Source: Trileptium ribeirensis (lineage: Eukaryota; Nematoda; Enoplea; Enoplida; Thoracostomopsidae). From it: a stretch of 64,000 bases of DNA. The stretch lies in the NCBI GenBank assembly GCA_030248225.1, contig JASANE010005277.1:1-64000 (forward strand). The letters run 5' to 3'. Below are positions 63,429 to 64,000 of the stretch, one piece after another. Numbering within the stretch: the first letter of the stretch is position 1; each line of letters opens with the position of its first letter. A model generated the notes under the pieces. It ran no database searches and was not told where the DNA came from. It saw only the letters and a program-made list of their open reading frames with translations. A program made the translations under genes and the position numbers.

Positions 63429-64000
63429 GCTGGATTTTTTTGAGCATCACACAGGTTTATATGTACATATCGATACTGGTTACTACTTTTATTCCGTGTG
63501 CTTGGTTATTCCTCATATTATTCCTTGTATAATAATTTATTGCTATTTCTCGTTTATATTGAGTTAATATGCTATATTGTTTTTTGTTTGCTTTAGATTT
63601 TTATTTTATTTGAATTTAACTCGTTGCATTTGCTTTTTGTAACAATGATATTAAAACAGAGTTGGAAGTCGCGCAGGAAGTTGTGCTCAGCCTCGTCCCG
63701 CGCTTTATTAAACACTGAAAATTTACATAGAAGAGCTCAACAAAATGCTGGTGGTCAGAACTGAGGTCAGTTTTGTAGATAAGTGTAAAGGTTTTCTCAA
63801 AATTAAAGCTGGTTTTGGCATTGATGACATTTTGGCATGACTGTAGGCAAATCTATATTTGGATAAGCGCGAGTCACGAAATTTACAAAACAATAACGAT
63901 TTCCGATCGTTATCGAATCCCCGCTTGCCTCACGCATTATCGCACATAAAATAATTACCAGCGGCGGAGTGAAATTGCCCCACTCAGCTCACGGGACGAA
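63429..64000 (+). other. 3' UTR and downstream flank
   Basis: AT-rich with two ATTAAA hexamers (63650-63655 and 63708-63713) that could serve for polyadenylation. No following gene is visible before the window edge. Confidence 0.4.

Overview
The window is eukaryotic. It is about two-thirds A+T, full of decayed mobile elements, and spans one long intron-rich animal gene. The gene and the repeat content (tRNA-derived SINEs, several non-LTR clades, Penelope-like elements, hAT and Tc1/mariner-type MITEs) fit an invertebrate, most likely a protostome such as an arthropod or another ecdysozoan. I cannot name the species. Assignments are read from the sequence and from memory of the families; no search was run.

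The only host gene I can reconstruct is an ephexin-type Rho guanine-nucleotide exchange factor on the + strand, with start codon at 17991 and stop at 63428. Nineteen coding segments join with matching intron phases into an open frame of 5202 nt (1733 residues). The protein has a long Ser/Asn/Thr-rich N-terminal part with proline-rich motifs, the LYQxY motif typical of ephexins, a DH domain split over five exons (L to P), a PH domain over exons P to S, an SH3 domain split over the last two exons, and a basic Ser-rich tail. Two neighbouring exons (22141-22297 and 22530-22671) cannot be used together without a frameshift, but each fits alone, which points to mutually exclusive splicing.

1-17.9 kb is intergenic repeat DNA: a LINE ORF1 running off the left edge, diverged copies of an unclassified ~1.6 kb unit (1.5-5.1 kb), tRNA-derived SINEs, a CR1-like reverse transcriptase (RT) end, an RT/RNase H element (8.74-10.83 kb), an RTE-like insertion with a 5' inversion and a shared 11-bp flank (10.96-11.85 kb), an RNase H element on the - strand, and a hAT-type MITE whose empty site survives in a nearby repeat copy.

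17.9-63.4 kb is the gene. Its introns carry Tc1-type MITE families, five-copy 91-bp and three-copy ~240-bp tandem arrays, a minisatellite beginning at a splice donor, a decayed copy of the first PH exon, Penelope-like GIY-YIG and RT fragments, and a ~4.4 kb DNA transposon on the - strand. That transposon has an intron-containing transposase-like gene disabled by one frameshift and one stop. A 1174-bp hAT derivative with a perfect 8-bp target duplication lies in the last intron. 63.4-64 kb is the 3' UTR or flank.
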